From: UBA2241 sp963777895
GTDB taxonomy: Bacteria; Actinomycetota; Thermoleophilia; UBA2241
NCBI GenBank assembly: GCA_963777895.1
Contig: CAVZSF010000003.1
Location: 248,001-312,000 of the forward strand
Length of the DNA stretch: 64,000 nt
Direction of reading: 5' to 3'
Below, in pieces: positions 1 to 9,106 of the stretch (the first letter of the stretch is position 1; every line of letters starts with the position of its first letter). The notes below the pieces were generated by a model. It ran no database searches, was not told where the DNA came from, and was given only the letters and a program-made list of their open reading frames with translations. The translations under genes and the position numbers were made by a program.

Positions 1-48
1 CACGGCGCCGCCGACGATTCCGAGAACGAACCCTCTTTGTCTGGACAT
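1..48 (-). CDS. Start of an unidentified gene, cut by the window edge
   Basis: An ATG at 48 on the minus strand opens a frame that runs off the window edge after 16 codons. The few visible residues (MSRQRGFVLGIVGGAV) are basic and then hydrophobic, as at the start of a signal peptide or membrane segment. A GAAGGGG stretch lies about 10 bases before the ATG. It follows the histidine kinase gene by about 90 bases on the same strand, so it may be the next gene of that operon. A phosphate-binding protein would fit a PhoR-like kinase, but nothing in the sequence proves it. Confidence 0.35.
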   Translation of the reverse strand, partial: MSRQRGFVLGIVGGAV

Positions 49-135
49 CTGGTCGCGACCCCTTCCGTCGGTGGCACGCGGCACTGCGCTCCGGCCGCGG
101 TCACGCGCTCTAGACTACCCGCTGCCGAGCATCCC

Positions 136-1950
136 TCAAGCCTGCGCGCCCCCGGGACGCCGGCGCGGACTCGACCTGGGCTGGCGGCGCGGGAGCCGGA
201 CGGTGAACACCGCGCCGCCCTGCTCGCCTGAAGAGGCGGCGATGGTCCCGCCCATCAGCTCGGTGAGCTCGCGCGCGATCGAGAGCCCCAATCCGGCTCC
301 CGCCGTGGAGGCGCGCTCTTGGCGGCCGCGGTGGAAGCGCTCGAAGACCCTCGGGAGGTCCTCAGCCGGGATGCCCGGACCGGTGTCGCTCACTGCGAGC
401 GTCGCCGTCCGAGCATCGCCGCCGACGGCGATGCTGACGGCGCTGTGCGGCGGCGAGAACTTCACGGCGTTGTCGACGAGGGCGCGCAGCACCTGCGCGA
501 GACGCTCCTCGTCGCACCAGGCCGTGACGGGCTCGCCGCCGTTCTCGACGGTCATGGCGAGCTCCTTGGCCTGCGCCTGCGTCTGGAACTCGTCAAGCAC
601 GGAGCGCGCCACCGTCTGCAGTTCGACGCTCGCGGGGGCAAGCTCTATGGAGCCTGCCTCGACGCGCGAGAGGTCGAGCATGCTCACGGCGAGGTTGCGC
701 AGCCGATCCACCTGCTGCCGCATCAGCTGCAGGAACTCGTGGCGCTCGTCCTCACTGAGGCTGCCCTCGTCGAGGAGCTCGAGGAAGCCGGCCAGCGAGA
801 AGAGCGGCGTCTTGAACTCGTGGGACGCGTTGGCGATGAAGTCCCGACGGGCGCGCTCGAGCTTGGCCTGCGCGGTCACGTCACGCAGCACGATGATCGA
901 GGTGAAGTCGGCCTCGCCGCCGACGGGATAGGTCGACGCCTCCATGGTGCGCTCCCCGTGCATGAAGACGACCTCGTGGACGTCGCCGCCGCGACGCGAC
1001 TCGTACCACATGTTCGCGACATCGTAGGGGAAGGCGCTGCCGAGCTCGGCGCCGACCGGCAGTTCGCGGCCGAGGAGTTCGGCCGCGGCGGGGTTGGTGA
1101 TCGTGACGTGGCCGTCTGCCGAGATGCCGATCACTCCTTCGCTGAGGTCGTTCAGCAGGATCTCGATGCGGTCCTTCTCCTCGGCGATCTCGCCGAAGGC
1201 CTCCCGCAGGCGCCCGGCCATCGCGTTGAAGGCGCCGGCCAACTGGCCGACCTCGTCCTCGATCCCCACCGGCACGCTCACCGAGAGGTCGCCGGCGGAG
1301 ATCGCCTCGGCGCTCGCCTCGATGCGCTTCAGGCGGCCTGCCACGAAGGTCGAGACGACGTAGCTGGCGACGAGGGCGACGAGCAGGGCGAGGGCGGTGG
1401 CCAGCAGCAGCTGGCGCTGTACGCTGGCCACCGCCCTGTCGACATCGTCGAGCGGGACCAGAACGAGCACGACGCCGGCCACCGACTCGGACGTCCCCTG
1501 CACGAGCAGCGGCACGGCGGTGGCCGCGTAGCGGCCCCCCGCCGTCTTCACCACGCCCTGCTCCACGGCCCCTGTGCGCAGGGCGTCCTTGTAGACGGGG
1601 AAGCCGGCCGGGTCGAAGGGATCGGTGCCACTCGAGTCGGCCCGCACCGTCCTGCCGCGATCGATCAGTACCACGCGCGCGTTCCACTTCATGCCGAGCC
1701 GGGCGATGACCTGGGCGAGAGCGTCCTCGTCGCGGATCGTGATGGCGCCCGTCTTGCTGTCGTAGGACGCGAACGTCGAGACGGTTAGGCTGGCTTCGTC
1801 GGCGTTGCCGGCCATGTCGGCGAGCTTGAGGCTCTCCAGGCGCGAGCCCAGGGGCGGCACCACGTAGACCCAGGCCACCAGCATGGCGAGCGCCACCAAG
1901 CCGACGACCAGCAGCGTGAGCCAGTTCTTGACCGAGCGCAGGATCACCAT
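136..1950 (-). CDS. Membrane sensor histidine kinase with HAMP and PAS domains (PhoR-like)
   Basis: This 604-residue kinase has a first membrane segment at about 10-31, an extracytoplasmic sensor region to about 175, a second membrane segment at about 178-203, then HAMP, a PAS region at about 262-370, HisKA and HATPase_c. The phospho-acceptor His lies in NASHEFKTPLFSL, and the ATP lid is visible as DTGPGIPAEDLPRVFERF. It should autophosphorylate and pass phosphate to the regulator encoded 46 bases upstream on the same strand. The order regulator then HAMP-PAS kinase is that of PhoP/PhoR-type systems, but the signal cannot be read from the sequence. The PAS domain between HAMP and HisKA fits the PhoR/WalK layout. 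Confidence 0.93.
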   Translation of the reverse strand: MVILRSVKNWLTLLVVGLVALAMLVAWVYVVPPLGSRLESLKLADMAGNADEASLTVSTFASYDSKTGAITIRDEDALAQVIARLGMKWNARVVLIDRGRTVRADSSGTDPFDPAGFPVYKDALRTGAVEQGVVKTAGGRYAATAVPLLVQGTSESVAGVVLVLVPLDDVDRAVASVQRQLLLATALALLVALVASYVVSTFVAGRLKRIEASAEAISAGDLSVSVPVGIEDEVGQLAGAFNAMAGRLREAFGEIAEEKDRIEILLNDLSEGVIGISADGHVTITNPAAAELLGRELPVGAELGSAFPYDVANMWYESRRGGDVHEVVFMHGERTMEASTYPVGGEADFTSIIVLRDVTAQAKLERARRDFIANASHEFKTPLFSLAGFLELLDEGSLSEDERHEFLQLMRQQVDRLRNLAVSMLDLSRVEAGSIELAPASVELQTVARSVLDEFQTQAQAKELAMTVENGGEPVTAWCDEERLAQVLRALVDNAVKFSPPHSAVSIAVGGDARTATLAVSDTGPGIPAEDLPRVFERFHRGRQERASTAGAGLGLSIARELTELMGGTIAASSGEQGGAVFTVRLPRRQPRSSPRRRPGGAQA

Positions 1951-1996
1951 GGCGGCGTGGCGGGGATGGCAGACCTCGGGCGGAGGCGCTCGGGCC

Positions 1997-2704
1997 TCAG
2001 AACTCGCGGAACTTGTAGCCGATGTTCCGCACCGTGAAGATGAACTCCGGGTCCTTCGGGTTGCCCTCGAGCTTCTCGCGCAGGTGGCGGATGTGCACGT
2101 CCACGGTGCGCGCGTCGCGGTAGTCGGAGTCTCCCCAGACGAGCTGGAGCAGCAAGGGACGGCTGTACACGCGGCCGGGGTGTGAGACCAGCGTCTTGAG
2201 GATCTCGAATTCGATGTAGGTGAGGTCGACCTTGGCGCCGCGCACCGCGACGTTGCGCTTGAGCAGGTCGACCTCGAGGTCGTCGACCTTGATGACGTCC
2301 TTGCGGGCCGCCTCGGCGCTCCGGCTCATCTCTGCGCGCCGCAACTGGGCGCGCACCCTGCTGCGGAACTCGCGCAGGCTGAAGCGGTCCTTCGTGATGT
2401 AGTCGTCGGCGCCGATCTCGAGACCGAGGACCTTGTCGAACTCGTCCGACTTGGCGGTCAGCATCACGATGGGCACGATGCTCTGCGCGCGGATGCGGCG
2501 GCACACCTCCATGCCGTCCACGCGCGGCAGCATCAGGTCGAGGATCACGAGGTCGAAGCGCTCGCCGGAGAACGTCTCGAGCGCCTCCTCCCCGTCCCGC
2601 GCGGTCACGACCTGGTACCCCTCCTTCTCGAGGGGGAAGCGGAGCAGCTTGAGGATCGCTTCCTCATCGTCGACCAGCAGGATCCTCGCACCCGTTTCGT
2701 TCAT
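1997..2704 (-). CDS. OmpR/PhoB-family response regulator
   Basis: A 235-residue two-domain transcription factor. The receiver domain (about 8-120) has the acidic pocket LVDDEE and the phospho-acceptor Asp in VILDLMLP. The C-terminal winged helix (about 140-233) ends with the DNA-binding pattern RTVDVHIRHLREKLE. The receiver is odd at the end of strand beta5: the usual Lys-Pro-Phe reads Lys-Asp-Arg-Phe (GADDYITKDRFSLREF), so the conserved proline after the catalytic Lys is missing and one residue is added. The ATG overlaps the stop of the radical SAM gene by four bases (ATGA), and the kinase gene follows. The three genes therefore look translationally coupled. Confidence 0.94.
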   Translation of the reverse strand: MNETGARILLVDDEEAILKLLRFPLEKEGYQVVTARDGEEALETFSGERFDLVILDLMLPRVDGMEVCRRIRAQSIVPIVMLTAKSDEFDKVLGLEIGADDYITKDRFSLREFRSRVRAQLRRAEMSRSAEAARKDVIKVDDLEVDLLKRNVAVRGAKVDLTYIEFEILKTLVSHPGRVYSRPLLLQLVWGDSDYRDARTVDVHIRHLREKLEGNPKDPEFIFTVRNIGYKFREF

Positions 2705-3375
2705 CGCGTGTCTCCCTCAGCCTGTGCCGCCGCGGCTGCGGCCCGGCCGCCCTGGGGCGCGGCCGGCGGGGGCACGAGCGGCCGCGCCCGGAAGCCGGCG
2801 CCGACCGCCCGGGCGATCGCCTCGCAGCCCGGCAGGTCGGCGCCCGGCTGGTCGACCGCCGTGAGCGTTGTCTCGATGCCGTGTCGCACACACTGTTCGG
2901 CGAACTGGATGACGGCCCTGTGCGCCTTCGCGAACGTGGGCCGGCAGAGCTCGTCGTAGGTCTGGGGATCGGCGGCGTTGAGGCTGATCGTGACGGCGTC
3001 CAGCCCGACCGCCGCCAAGGCCGCCGGCACGTCGACGTCGGGATTGAGAAGCCGGCCGTGACCGTTCGTGTCGAGCCGCGCGCGCAGGCGGCGCAGGCGC
3101 AGCCACTCGGTCACGGCGAGCACGACGTCCAGGCGCATGGTCGGTTCGCCGAACCCGCAGAAGACGACCTCGTCGGCGGGTCCGTCCAGAAACTCGAGCT
3201 CGATGGCCTGCGTGACCTCGTCGAACTCCGGCTCGTGGTCGAGCCGAAGGACCTCACCAAAGACGTCGTCGCTGAAGGAACGGAGGCAGAAGCCGCAGTC
3301 GCAGGAGCAGCGGTTGGTGATGTTGAGGTAGACGTTCCCCTTGCCGCGGTAGGCGATTTTTCCCTGCTCACGCAC
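2701..3375 (-). CDS. TatD-associated radical SAM family protein
   Basis: A radical SAM protein of about 224 residues, counted from the GTG at 3375. The N-terminus YLNITNRCSCDCGFCLR carries the CxxxCxxC motif for the SAM-binding 4Fe-4S cluster. The following GFGEPTMRLD and LDTNGHGRLLNPD stretches match the short TatD-linked radical SAM family (TIGR04038-like). Its substrate is unknown and no TatD gene is next to it here. The open frame extends upstream of 3375, but that part lacks family similarity and crosses a promoter-like stretch, so GTG 3375 is preferred. It is the first gene of the apparent radical SAM-regulator-kinase operon. The C-terminus is Ala/Pro-rich and probably not part of the fold. 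Confidence 0.85.
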   Translation of the reverse strand: MREQGKIAYRGKGNVYLNITNRCSCDCGFCLRSFSDDVFGEVLRLDHEPEFDEVTQAIELEFLDGPADEVVFCGFGEPTMRLDVVLAVTEWLRLRRLRARLDTNGHGRLLNPDVDVPAALAAVGLDAVTISLNAADPQTYDELCRPTFAKAHRAVIQFAEQCVRHGIETTLTAVDQPGADLPGCEAIARAVGAGFRARPLVPPPAAPQGGRAAAAAAQAEGDTR

Positions 3376-3507
3376 GGCGCGAGTATATCGCAGGGTACAA
3401 TGGCCGGACGGATGGGCGCCTGGCCGTGCGCGCCGGCGGCGAACGCCGGTGGCTGGGAGCGCCGATGAGCTGCACGACGGCGACTTCGCTCGCCGCGAAG
3501 GGACGTC

Positions 3508-4452
3508 ATGACCGCGACCATCGACCAGCTGATCGACCTGTGCGACGGGCTGCGCCGGGTCGTCCTCCCGGCGCTCGGCTCGCACGCCGCGCGCGGGCAC
3601 GCCGGTGTCGCCGTCGGCGGCGACGTCACCTTCGGCATCGACGAGCTGGCCGAGGACTATTTGGTCGCCACGATGCGCGAGCGGCTGCCGTCGTGGGCGT
3701 TCTACTCGGAGGACGGCGGCCTCCAGGGCTCGCGCGAGCCGGAGCTGATCCTCGTGGTCGACCCGATCGACGGCACGCGGCCGGCGGCGGCGGGCTTCGA
3801 GATGGCGTGCGTCAGCATCGCCGCCGTGCCGCCCGGGCCGGCTCCCACCATGGGCGACGTGAGCGCCGCCGTCGTCCAGGAGATCAAGAGCGGCGACCGC
3901 TTCGTGGCCGAGAAGGGCGGCGGCTACAGCATGACGCGTGCCGACGGACGCGACCTGCCGTTCTCGCCGACCGCCCGCGCCGACCTCGAGAGCCTCTTCT
4001 GGACGCTCGGCTTCCGCGGCCGGCCGGCCGTGATCCTCGCGTCCGTCCTGGAGGAGCTCATCGACACCTCATCTGTCGGCGGCTCGGTCTTCGACATCGG
4101 CTCGGCGACGTACTCGATCACCCGCATCCTCACCGGCCAGCTGGATGCCTACGTCGACATCGGGCCGGCGATCATCGCGGCGCATGCCTCCACCGAGGCG
4201 GACTTCCGTCGCGTCGGCCGCGGCAACGTGCTCTGCAACTCGCCCTACGACCTGGCCGCCGTGCACCTCATCTGCCGGGAGGCGGGCGTCCCGATCGGCG
4301 ACGCCGATGGACGCCCGCTCGACGACCGCCTCGTGCTCGGCTCGGACGCGAGCTTCCAGCTCGCCTGCATCGCGTCGGGCAACCCTGCGCTGCAGGGGTT
4401 GCTGGTCGAGATCGTCGGGCGCGGGATCGCGTCGTTTCGCCCGAACGGGTAA
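3508..4452 (+). CDS. Inositol monophosphatase family protein
   Basis: A 314-residue protein with the IMPase/FBPase-like metal site. Motif 1 is VDPIDGTRPAAAGFEMACVS, and the upstream WAFYSEDGG replaces the usual GEE element. The second metal motif is divergent (GGSVFDIGSATYSI) where classical members have WDxAAG. The family removes phosphate from sugar phosphates such as myo-inositol 1-phosphate. The divergence means the substrate could be different, for example a fructose bisphosphate or 3'-phosphoadenosine compound. The ATG at 3508 is the first good start after the 130-base gap from the divergent radical SAM gene. The AmrS gene follows 12 bases downstream. Confidence 0.85.
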   Translation: MTATIDQLIDLCDGLRRVVLPALGSHAARGHAGVAVGGDVTFGIDELAEDYLVATMRERLPSWAFYSEDGGLQGSREPELILVVDPIDGTRPAAAGFEMACVSIAAVPPGPAPTMGDVSAAVVQEIKSGDRFVAEKGGGYSMTRADGRDLPFSPTARADLESLFWTLGFRGRPAVILASVLEELIDTSSVGGSVFDIGSATYSITRILTGQLDAYVDIGPAIIAAHASTEADFRRVGRGNVLCNSPYDLAAVHLICREAGVPIGDADGRPLDDRLVLGSDASFQLACIASGNPALQGLLVEIVGRGIASFRPNG

Positions 4453-4464
4453 GAAGCCGAAGCC

Positions 4465-5505
4465 ATGGCGGAACCCGAGCTTCACGAGGCGATCCTCTAC
4501 GAACGCCGCGACGACGGCGTGGTGCAGTGCCACGTTTGTCCCCGGCTATGCGTGATCAGGCCTGGCAAGAGCGGCGCCTGCCGCGCCCGCGTCAATCACG
4601 ACGGGCGTCTCTACCTGCTCATCTACGACCGCGTGTGCAGCGTCGCCGCCGACCCGGTCGAGAAGAAGCCGCTGTACCACTTCTTCCCCGGCACCACGGT
4701 GCTCTCGCTGGGCAGCGTCGGCTGCAACTTCACCTGCCGCCACTGCCAGAACTGGCAGATCGCCCACGCCGACGCCACGACGCTGGCCCGTGACCTGCGA
4801 CCGCTGCCCGTGCGTAACCTGCCGGTGCTCGCGCAGCACAACGACTGCCAGGGGGTCGCCTGGACCTACAACGAACCCACGATCTGGCTCGAATACATCC
4901 TGGACGGCGCCCAGGTCGCTCACGAGCACGGCCTCTACACGGTGATGGTGACCAACGGCTACATCACCGACGAGGCCCTCGAGGTGGTCGCCCCGCACAT
5001 CGACGCCTATCGCGTCGACGTCAAGGGTTTCAGCAGCGCGGCCTACTACGAGCTCTGCCGCATCAAGGATTACGAACCCGTCCTGAGCGCCGCCGTGCGG
5101 GCCAAGCGCGACTTCGGCTGTCACGTGGAGATCGTGACGAACGTGATCCCCACCCTGAACGACGACGAGCGCATGCTGCGCGACCTGGCGCGCTGGATCG
5201 TCGCCGACCTGGGGCCGGAGACGCCCTGGCACGTGACGCGCTTCATGCCCTACCTGGAGCTGTCCCACCTGCCGCCGACGCCGATCCGCACCCTCGAGCG
5301 CGCCGTGGAGATCGGCCACAAGGAGGGGCTGCAGTTCGTCTACGTCGGGAACGTGCCGGGTCACGCCGGCGAGAACACGATGTGCCCCAACTGTCGCCGG
5401 CTGCTGGTGCGGCGCACGGGCTACGAGATCGAGGATGTCGCCCTGAAGGGCACGTTGTGCTCGATGTGCGGACAGAACGTGAATATCCGTACGCGGATCA
5501 AGTGA
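4465..5505 (+). CDS. amrS: AmmeMemoRadiSam-system radical SAM enzyme (AmrS/PflA-like)
   Basis: A 346-residue member of COG1180. The SAM-cluster motif is GCNFTCRHCQNWQ at about 90-102. An N-terminal cysteine set (CHVCPRLC and a later SGACRAR) and a C-terminal pair of CxxC motifs (CPNC and CSMC) are both typical of AmrS. Further family signs are AWTYNEPTIW and VTNGYI. The partner proteins of the AMMECR1-Memo-radical SAM system are not encoded in this window. The reaction of the family is not established here; glycyl-radical-activating relatives exist, but no glycyl radical enzyme lies nearby. It forms a run of same-strand genes with the IMPase gene upstream. Confidence 0.9.
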   Translation: MAEPELHEAILYERRDDGVVQCHVCPRLCVIRPGKSGACRARVNHDGRLYLLIYDRVCSVAADPVEKKPLYHFFPGTTVLSLGSVGCNFTCRHCQNWQIAHADATTLARDLRPLPVRNLPVLAQHNDCQGVAWTYNEPTIWLEYILDGAQVAHEHGLYTVMVTNGYITDEALEVVAPHIDAYRVDVKGFSSAAYYELCRIKDYEPVLSAAVRAKRDFGCHVEIVTNVIPTLNDDERMLRDLARWIVADLGPETPWHVTRFMPYLELSHLPPTPIRTLERAVEIGHKEGLQFVYVGNVPGHAGENTMCPNCRRLLVRRTGYEIEDVALKGTLCSMCGQNVNIRTRIK

Positions 5506-5551
5506 GAAGCGGTGGCTGCGTCGGGCACTGAGCGGGTAGGATGCACGAACG

Positions 5552-5971
5552 ATGGATGAGCTGGTGCGACTCGATATCCCAGCGCGTGCCGAGTACGTGG
5601 CGCTCGGCAGGCTTGCCTTGGCGGGGCTGCTGCGCAACCGGGGGTACTCCGACGATGCCGTCGCCGACCTCAAGCTCGCGCTGACCGAGGCGTGCTCGAA
5701 CTCCGTCCGTCACGCCTACGATCACGACGACGGCCAGGTGCACCTGTCTTTCGCCGTCGCCGACGACCGCGTCGTCATCGAGATCCGCGACGAGGGCGCC
5801 GGCTTCCACGAGGACGACGTCGACTGCCCCGAATGTCAAGGCATGCCCGACCTCGAGATGGACGGCGGCATGGGCATCTCGATCATCCGCGCGGTCGTGG
5901 ACGAGTTCAAGCTGGAACGGCCCGAGGCCGGGGGCAGCAAGCTCGTCCTCACGAAGCTGCTCGACGCGTAG
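5552..5971 (+). CDS. RsbW-like anti-sigma/serine kinase ATPase domain protein
   Basis: A 139-residue single-domain HATPase_c_2 protein. The N-box reads LKLALTEACSNSVRHAY, the G1-type box IEIRDEGAGF, and the G2-type box MDGGMGISIIRAVVDEF. This is the architecture of RsbW/SpoIIAB anti-sigma factors and serine kinases. No anti-anti-sigma (STAS) gene or group 3 sigma gene is adjacent, so its target is unknown. A CPECQG stretch between the two ATP-binding boxes is an unusual Cys pair that could bind metal or respond to redox state. It sits 46 bases after amrS and 16 bases before rsmG. Confidence 0.85.
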   Translation: MDELVRLDIPARAEYVALGRLALAGLLRNRGYSDDAVADLKLALTEACSNSVRHAYDHDDGQVHLSFAVADDRVVIEIRDEGAGFHEDDVDCPECQGMPDLEMDGGMGISIIRAVVDEFKLERPEAGGSKLVLTKLLDA

Positions 5972-5987
5972 CGGCGCGCTCGCGCCG

Positions 5988-6707
5988 TTGAGCTCGTTCG
6001 ACGACCTCATCGAACTGTTCGCGCTCGGGGAGCACCAGGCTTGGGCGCTGGACCGCTACGTAAGCCTGCTGGCCGGCTGGCGCCGTGCCAATCTGAGCGG
6101 GCTCAAGTCCCGTGATGACCTCATCGAGATCCTGCTGGGCGACTCGCTCGCCTTGCTGGACGTGCCGGCGCTTGCCCAGGCGGGCTCGCGCTGGGCCGAT
6201 CTCGGCGCCGGCGCCGGCATCCCCGGCATCCCGCTGGCGATCGCCGTCCCGTCGCCGCCGCGGCTGACGCTGCTCGAAGCCACGGGCAAGAAGTGCGCCT
6301 TCCTGCGCGAAGCCGTCGTCGTGGCGGGGCTTGCCGGGAACGCGACGGTCGCGTGTGCACGCAGCGAGGAGTACGCGCGGCCCGGGGAGGACGGTGGCCG
6401 CGAGCACTCCGACGTGGTGCTGGCGCGCGCCGTCGCGCCGCTCGCCACGCTCGTCGAGCTCGCGGCCCCCCTGCTCGCGCCGGGCGGTATCCTGCTCGCC
6501 AGCAAGACGAGGGCCGCGGCGGAGGCGGAGGGGCCGGCCGGTGCTGAGTCGGCAGCCACCTGCGGCCTCAGCGGGCGGGGCGTGGTGCCACTGCCGCGCT
6601 CCCCGTTGCATGACGCGGTCTGCGTGGTGTTCGAGAAGACGCGGGCGACGCCCGGCTGGTTGCCGCGGCGGCCGGGCCTGGCCGCCAAGCGGCCGCTGGC
6701 GGGGTGA
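5988..6707 (+). CDS. rsmG: 16S rRNA (guanine527-N7)-methyltransferase RsmG
   Basis: A 239-residue class I methyltransferase with the RsmG SAM-binding motif WADLGAGAGIPGIPLAI and the later ESNGKKC-type motif present as LLEATGKKCAFLREAV. The family methylates N7 of G527 in 16S rRNA. The start is the TTG at 5988, because it gives the standard N-terminus and falls just after the upstream stop. The rsmG-parA-parB order is the conserved order found near many bacterial replication origins, although the usual rpmH-rnpA-yidC-jag genes are replaced here by amrS and the RsbW-like gene. Confidence 0.93.
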   Translation: MSSFDDLIELFALGEHQAWALDRYVSLLAGWRRANLSGLKSRDDLIEILLGDSLALLDVPALAQAGSRWADLGAGAGIPGIPLAIAVPSPPRLTLLEATGKKCAFLREAVVVAGLAGNATVACARSEEYARPGEDGGREHSDVVLARAVAPLATLVELAAPLLAPGGILLASKTRAAAEAEGPAGAESAATCGLSGRGVVPLPRSPLHDAVCVVFEKTRATPGWLPRRPGLAAKRPLAG

Positions 6708-6747
6708 CACGGCCGCCAGTATCATCGCGGGGGATGGAGGGGCAGGC

Positions 6748-7501
<754 letters not shown>

Positions 7502-7509
<8 letters not shown>

Positions 7510-8389
7510 GAAGAAGGCGCTCGGGCGCGGCCTGGGGGCGCTGATCGGCGAGAACAAGGCGGCCCTCGCCAGGGCCGGCATGGCCGGCGCCGAGGGCCGC
7601 CTCCGCGAGCTCGAGCTCAGCGAGATCCGCGTCAACCGGCGGCAGCCGCGGCGCAGCTTCGACGAGGGCGAACTCGCCGAGCTCGCCGCGTCCATCGGCG
7701 CGCTCGGCGTGGTCCAGCCCGTCGTCGTCCGGCCCTTTGACGAACCGGGCGGCGGCGCGCGCTACGAGCTGATCGCCGGCGAGCGCCGCCTGCGCGCCGC
7801 GGGCCTCGCCGGCCTCGAGACGATCCCCGCTCTGGTGCGCGCGGCCGACGAGGCCGGCGCGCTCGAGATCGCGCTCGCCGAGAACGTCGCCCGTGAGGAC
7901 CTGAACGCGATCGAGGAGGCGCAGGCGTTCGCCGCTCTGGTGGACGAGTTCGGCCTGACGCACCAGCGGGTCGCCGAGCTGGTCGGCCGCAGCCGCACGG
8001 CGGTCACCAACGTCCTGCGCCTGCTCGAACTGCCCGACGACGTGCAGGTGATGATCGAGCGCGGTGAGCTCTCCGAGGGACATGGGCGCGCGCTCCTGGG
8101 GCTGGCGGACCACGGTCGCCGTCGCAGCGCCGCGCGCCTGGTGGCCCAGCGCGGCCTGAGCGTACGCGAGACCGAAGCGCTCGTGCGCAAGCTCAACCAG
8201 CCAGAGGCGCCTCCCGCCGCACCGGCGGACTCCCCCTCAGAGCTGGGCGACCTGATCGATGAGCTGTACGGCCTGCTCGAGGCGCCCGTGCGAATCCGCG
8301 CCGGGCGGCGTGGCGGCCGTATCGAGATCGGCTACAAGGACCAGGCCGAGCTGGAGCGGCTGCTGGCCCTACTGCGCGGCCTGCGCTGA
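7502..8389 (+). CDS. parB: Chromosome partitioning protein ParB/Spo0J
   Basis: About 295 residues from the GTG at 7502. The N-terminus KKALGRGLGALIG is typical of chromosomal ParB. The ParB/Srx CTPase domain carries the GERRLRAA motif, and the helix-turn-helix follows (HQRVAELVGRSRTAVTNVLRLL). The C-terminal dimerisation part follows after a Pro/Ala linker. It loads on parS sites and spreads as a CTP clamp. I did not see a good match to the canonical parS palindrome (GTTTCACGTGAAAC type) in the window. A hairpin at 8418-8448 separates it from the convergent DUF2149 gene. Confidence 0.96.
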
Positions 8390-8417
8390 CGGCGACGACC
8401 ACTGAGCGCGGTCTACG

Positions 8418-8448
8418 GCGCGTATGACGGGCGAGCCCCGATACGCGC
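8418..8448. terminator. Hairpin between convergent parB and the DUF2149 gene
   Basis: Perfect 8-base arms GCGCGTAT (8418-8425) and ATACGCGC (8441-8448) enclose a second small GC stem, all inside the 60-base gap between two converging genes. Only two T residues follow on the plus strand and the minus-strand tail is not T-rich. It may act on both strands, but this is inferred from position and symmetry. Confidence 0.55.
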
Positions 8449-8449
8449 T

Positions 8450-9085
8450 TCAGCCGCCGCCGTGACGATCGCCCGACTGGGTGGTCGGGACGCTCGTCGG
8501 CGTCGCGTTCGTGCCCACGGCGCCGGTCGTGTCGGTGGTGCCGGTAGAACCCGACGTGGCCGGGCCCGTCTGGCCGGGCGCGGGCATGGCCGGGGCCGTG
8601 GGTGTCGGCGTTACCGTCGGCGTCACGCCCGGCGTGGGCGTGACGCCCGGCACCGGCGTCGACCCGGCGGGCGCGGTCTCGGTGGCCGGGACGTAGACCG
8701 TGGTCCCGTCCGCGAGCCTGTAGAAGGACCCGATCAGTGTGCCGACCCCGCTCACCTGCTGGCCCTGCTGGAGGTCCAGGCGCTCGATGGTGTCGCCGTT
8801 CTTCACGACGACCTGCATGTCCTCGGTGCCCGGGTTCGTCACGATGGTCATGTCCTTGCCCGTGAGGAGATCGCTCATCCCCAGGCCGGTGAGCGCCGCC
8901 AGCAGGAAGCCGACGGCGAGCACGATGGCCACGTCAAAGAGGTTGACGATGCCGTCGAGAGGGTCGCCGTTGCGATCGTGACGGTCGATGCGGCGTCGCT
9001 TCATGTAGTGCAGCTTCATGCCGGCGCCCGGCTCGTCGAGCACGGTCGGCATGAACTGGATGTCGCTGTCGTCGACCTGGGTCAT
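8450..9085 (-). CDS. DUF2149 protein, ExbD/MotB-like partner of the MotA protein
   Basis: A 211-residue protein. After about 47 mainly basic cytoplasmic residues comes one membrane segment starting at NLFDVAIVLAVGFLLAAL. The Asp at the start of this helix is placed like the proton-carrying Asp of ExbD, TolR and MotB. Beyond the membrane lies the conserved DUF2149 part (TIVTNPGTEDMQVVVKNG, then GSFYRLADGTTVYVP), followed by about 80 residues rich in Pro, Thr, Gly and Val that should lie outside the cell. It is the last gene of the cobalamin-riboswitch operon, 21 bases after the MotA gene. The ExbD-like role is inferred from topology and pairing, not from close sequence similarity. Confidence 0.85.
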   Translation of the reverse strand: MTQVDDSDIQFMPTVLDEPGAGMKLHYMKRRRIDRHDRNGDPLDGIVNLFDVAIVLAVGFLLAALTGLGMSDLLTGKDMTIVTNPGTEDMQVVVKNGDTIERLDLQQGQQVSGVGTLIGSFYRLADGTTVYVPATETAPAGSTPVPGVTPTPGVTPTVTPTPTAPAMPAPGQTGPATSGSTGTTDTTGAVGTNATPTSVPTTQSGDRHGGG

Positions 9086-9106
9086 CGGTCCCCTCGGGTC
9101 AGGCTG

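Noticed and set aside
3376..3507. Divergent promoters between the radical SAM and IMPase genes
   Set aside because: TATACT- and TACAAT-like boxes are present, but neither has a convincing -35 element at the right distance.
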